The notes beneath the pieces are model-generated. The model made no database searches, was not told where the DNA came from, and worked only from the letters and a program-made list of their open reading frames with translations. This document shows, in pieces, positions 61,577 to 64,000 of a stretch of 64,000 nucleotides of DNA (the first letter of the stretch is position 1; each line of letters opens with the position of its first letter). Where the stretch lies: positions 62,001 to 126,000 of the forward strand of contig CAYJDG010000002.1 of NCBI GenBank assembly GCA_964368875.1, in the 5' to 3' direction. The DNA comes from CAYJDG01 sp964368875. GTDB lineage: Bacteria > Pseudomonadota > Alphaproteobacteria > Micavibrionales > Micavibrionaceae. Made by a program: the position numbers and the translations under genes.

Positions 61577-62904
61577 TGCGGCATTTCAATCGCACTTTCC
61601 TGATGAGCGGGCTGTGCCTGCTCGCCCTCTCCGGCTGTAGCTGGTTCGAAGCCGATGAAAAACCACCTCTGCCCGGTGAGCGCATGTCCGTGCTTGAACT
61701 GCAGCGCAATCTGGAGCCAGCAGATGTCAACCTGACGGCAGAAGGCTTCGTCGCGCCGGAGCAATGGAAGAACGAATACTGGCCGCAGGCCGGGGGCTAC
61801 CCGAACCACGCGATGCAGAACCTCGCCCTCAATCCGGGTGAACTGAAACGCGCCTGGACGGCCGATACCGGAGCAGGCGCTGAAGAAGACCTGCCCCTGA
61901 CCGCACAACCTGTCGTCTTTGATGGCAAGGTTTACACGCTCGATACGGAATCAAATGTCAGCGCGTTCTCTCTGCAAGACGGCAAAAAACTCTGGACCAA
62001 TTTCATCCGTCCTAAAAACGAAGATGAACAGGTGATTGGCGGCGGGCTCGCCTATTCCGCCAATATTCTGTACGTCACCAACGGCTACAACGAAGTGCTC
62101 GCGCTCAATCCGCAAAATGGCGGTATTTTTTGGCGCAAGAAACTGGAAGCACCATCCCGCGCCGCGCCGACCATCATGGACAACCGCGTTTTCGTCATGA
62201 CGCTCGATAACCGCGTGATCGCGCTCGATGCCAAGGACGGCACAGAGCTGTGGTCCTATCAGGGCCTGTCTGAAACCGCCGGACTAGTCGGGGCCGCAAG
62301 CCCGGCCGCCAGCAGCGAAGTCGTCATCCCTGCGTTTTCATCAGGCGAGATTATGGCTCTCCGCGTTCAGAACGGATCGGTCGCATGGAGCGATAACCTT
62401 TCCCCTGCGGTGCGCGTCGGCGGTCTCTCCACACTGCCGGATATTCAGGCACTCCCGATTCTCGATAAAGGTCTAGTCATCGCGCTCAGCTTCGGCGGAC
62501 GCATGGCCGCGATTGATGAACGCACCGGCCAGCGCATCTGGCAGCGCGATGTCTCGGGCGCAGATACGCCGTGGGTTGCGGGCAATCATCTGTTCCTGAT
62601 CTCATCCGCCAATGAATTGATTGCGCTTGGCCGTGACAGCGGCGCTATCCGCTGGGTCAAACCGCTCGCCTCTTATGTTGATAAAGATGAAAGCGGGACT
62701 GCAATGGATTGGAACGGTCCGGTCTTCGCTGGTGGCCGCCTGATCGTCACAGGGCCGAAAGGCATGATCCTCGAAGTCGATCCAATAGATGGTCACCTGC
62801 TACGCCGCCTTAATACCGGCAAGGCCATCGCGGCCACACCAATCATTGCGCAAGGCACGTTGTTGCTCCTGCATAATGATGGAACGCTTGCCGCGTACCG
62901 TTAG
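61576..62904 (+). CDS. bamB: outer-membrane assembly lipoprotein BamB
   Basis: 442 residues. Lipoprotein signal with lipobox LSGC (about C21). Seven or eight PQQ-like beta-propeller repeats follow (for example GKVYTLDTESNVSAFSLQDGKKLW, VLALNPQNGGIFWRKKLEAPSRAAPTIMDNRVFVMTLDNRVIALDAKDGTELW). BamB helps BamA insert beta-barrel proteins in the outer membrane. It is longer than the enterobacterial protein because of an N-terminal linker. It is coupled to yfgM by a one-base overlap and precedes der by 25 bp. Confidence 0.94.
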   Translation: MRHFNRTFLMSGLCLLALSGCSWFEADEKPPLPGERMSVLELQRNLEPADVNLTAEGFVAPEQWKNEYWPQAGGYPNHAMQNLALNPGELKRAWTADTGAGAEEDLPLTAQPVVFDGKVYTLDTESNVSAFSLQDGKKLWTNFIRPKNEDEQVIGGGLAYSANILYVTNGYNEVLALNPQNGGIFWRKKLEAPSRAAPTIMDNRVFVMTLDNRVIALDAKDGTELWSYQGLSETAGLVGAASPAASSEVVIPAFSSGEIMALRVQNGSVAWSDNLSPAVRVGGLSTLPDIQALPILDKGLVIALSFGGRMAAIDERTGQRIWQRDVSGADTPWVAGNHLFLISSANELIALGRDSGAIRWVKPLASYVDKDESGTAMDWNGPVFAGGRLIVTGPKGMILEVDPIDGHLLRRLNTGKAIAATPIIAQGTLLLLHNDGTLAAYR

Positions 62905-62929
62905 AATATAAGAAAGTAGAGTTTCCCTG

Positions 62930-64000
62930 ATGTTAACCGTAGCGATCGTGGGCCGACCCAATGTCGGCAAGTCCACGCTCTTCAATCGCCTGACCCGCCG
63001 CACCATGGCGATTGTCGACGACACGCCCGGCGTGACGCGTGACTGGCGGCAGGCCGAAGGCCAGCTGATGGACCAGCCCCTCAACGTGATCGACACCGCG
63101 GGCCTTGAGGAAAAATTCGATAACTCGCTTGAAGCGCGCATGCGCCGCCAGACCGATCAGGCACTTGACCATGCCGATGTCATCGTCTTCGTCATCGATG
63201 GCCGCGCTGGTGTCACCACGCTCGACCAGCACTTCGCCGGGTGGCTGCGCAAGCAGAAGAAACCCCTGTTGCTGCTCGTCAACAAAGTCGAACACGAAAA
63301 GCAGGAACTGGAAATTCAGGCTGATGCCTATGCGCTGGGCCTTGGCGATCCGATCATGTTTTCCGCCGCGCACGGGATCGGCCTCGATCACCTCTACATG
63401 CGTCTTCAAGACTATTTCCCGAAAATGGACGACGTCGAAGAAGACGATACTAGCGAAGGCAAATACTGGACGCCGGACGAACTCGAAGGGATTGAAGGCG
63501 ACGAAAACTTCGACTTTACCAAAGCCCTGCCGCAGGAAGATCCGGATAAACCAGTGCGCATCGCCATCGTGGGTCGTCCCAATGCCGGGAAATCAACGCT
63601 GATGAATGCGCTTCTCGAAGAAGACCGCGTGATCGTCGGACCAGAAGCAGGACTCACCCGCGACGCGATTGCCGCCGATTGGGAATATCAGGGCAAGAAA
63701 TTCCGCCTGGTCGATACCGCAGGCCTCCGCAAAAAAGCCCGTGTTGAAAACAAACTCGAGAAAATGGCTGTCGAAGACACGATGCGTGCCATCCGTCTTT
63801 CGCAGATTGTTATTCTTGTGCTTGATGCTGAATTGCTTTTGGAGAAACAGGATCAGCAGATTGCCGATCATGTGATTACCGAGGGCCGCGCTCTGATTAT
63901 CGCGGTCAACAAATGGGACCTGATCGAAAACAAAACCGAACTGATCGAGAAATTCAAAGCGCAGCTTGGTGACAATCTGGCGCAGGTGCGCAACCTGCCA
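62930..64000 (+). CDS. der: GTPase Der (EngA), C-terminus beyond window
   Basis: The first 357 residues are visible. The double G-domain layout of Der is clear. G domain 1: GRPNVGKST (P-loop), DTAG, and NKVE where Der usually has NKxD or NKxE. G domain 2: GRPNAGKST, DTAGLRKKARVE and NKWD. An acidic linker separates them (about 163-200). Der is essential for large-subunit ribosome assembly. The KH-like C-terminal domain lies past the end. Start chosen at the ATG giving MLTVAIVGRPNVG. Confidence 0.97.
   Translation, partial: MLTVAIVGRPNVGKSTLFNRLTRRTMAIVDDTPGVTRDWRQAEGQLMDQPLNVIDTAGLEEKFDNSLEARMRRQTDQALDHADVIVFVIDGRAGVTTLDQHFAGWLRKQKKPLLLLVNKVEHEKQELEIQADAYALGLGDPIMFSAAHGIGLDHLYMRLQDYFPKMDDVEEDDTSEGKYWTPDELEGIEGDENFDFTKALPQEDPDKPVRIAIVGRPNAGKSTLMNALLEEDRVIVGPEAGLTRDAIAADWEYQGKKFRLVDTAGLRKKARVENKLEKMAVEDTMRAIRLSQIVILVLDAELLLEKQDQQIADHVITEGRALIIAVNKWDLIENKTELIEKFKAQLGDNLAQVRNLP

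Noticed and set aside
1..64000. CRISPR arrays, insertion sequences and prophage genes
   Set aside because: No regularly spaced repeats, transposase or phage structural motifs were seen on either strand.

Overview
This window reads as a chromosomal segment of an alphaproteobacterium, about 64 kb, with two 100-N scaffold gaps (11675-11774 and 48152-48251). The class assignment rests on the dnaA - rpsT - mutM arrangement, an Usg-type protein, a CtaA/COX15-type heme A synthase, RNase E next to an AmiC-type amidase, and a yfgM-bamB-der run. A Dot/Icm-type coupling module beside argS and gyrB makes me think of Micavibrio-like or other predatory or host-associated lineages. That last placement is only an inference.

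Layout. (1) 1-433: start of an ABC-F ATPase. (2) 533-8511: a two-component system followed by a long co-directional cluster: FAD oxidoreductase, DUF1365, cyclopropane-synthase-like methyltransferase, DUF3833 lipoprotein, SDR, Fe-S (6-4) photolyase and a 42-residue DUF2256 protein. This looks like a light or singlet-oxygen response that modifies membrane lipids and repairs DNA. (3) 8579-10384: aspS. (4) 10634-12687: DUF2269, DUF4166 and saccharopine-dehydrogenase-like genes, broken by the first gap. (5) 12769-21143: a stress and transport block with a CBS protein, an Hsp20 gene behind a ROSE-type RNA thermometer, a small ORF, a YfdX protein, a DevBCA-like exporter and a type-IIA P-type ATPase. 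It is bordered by tRNA-Thr(UGU).

(6) 21751-26506: DotM/IcmP, an unknown membrane protein, DotL/IcmO and a prepilin-like protein, a compact type IVB coupling module. (7) 26507-40784: the replication and housekeeping block on the minus strand: argS, gyrB, recF, dnaN, dnaA, rpsT, mutM, groEL-groES with CIRCE. An unknown plus-strand gene separates dnaN from dnaA. (8) 40785-45064: a minus-strand operon with ferredoxin reductase, a glycosyltransferase, a membrane protein, a 2Fe-2S ferredoxin and a methyltransferase.

(9) 45127-54892: ctaA, a GT4 glycosyltransferase, a secreted protein, RNase E (with the second gap), AmiC, two tandem small lipoproteins, a small membrane protein and an L,D-transpeptidase. 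(10) 54921-64000: NADP-isocitrate dehydrogenase, an exported protein plus HMA protein pair, a GNAT-like protein, an M20 peptidase and the yfgM-bamB-der run, with der cut by the window end.

The signals I consider most worth following are the ROSE thermometer at 13760-13790, the DotM-X-DotL-pilin-like module, the lipid/photolyase cluster behind a two-component system rather than an ECF sigma factor, and a MutM with an incomplete zinc finger.
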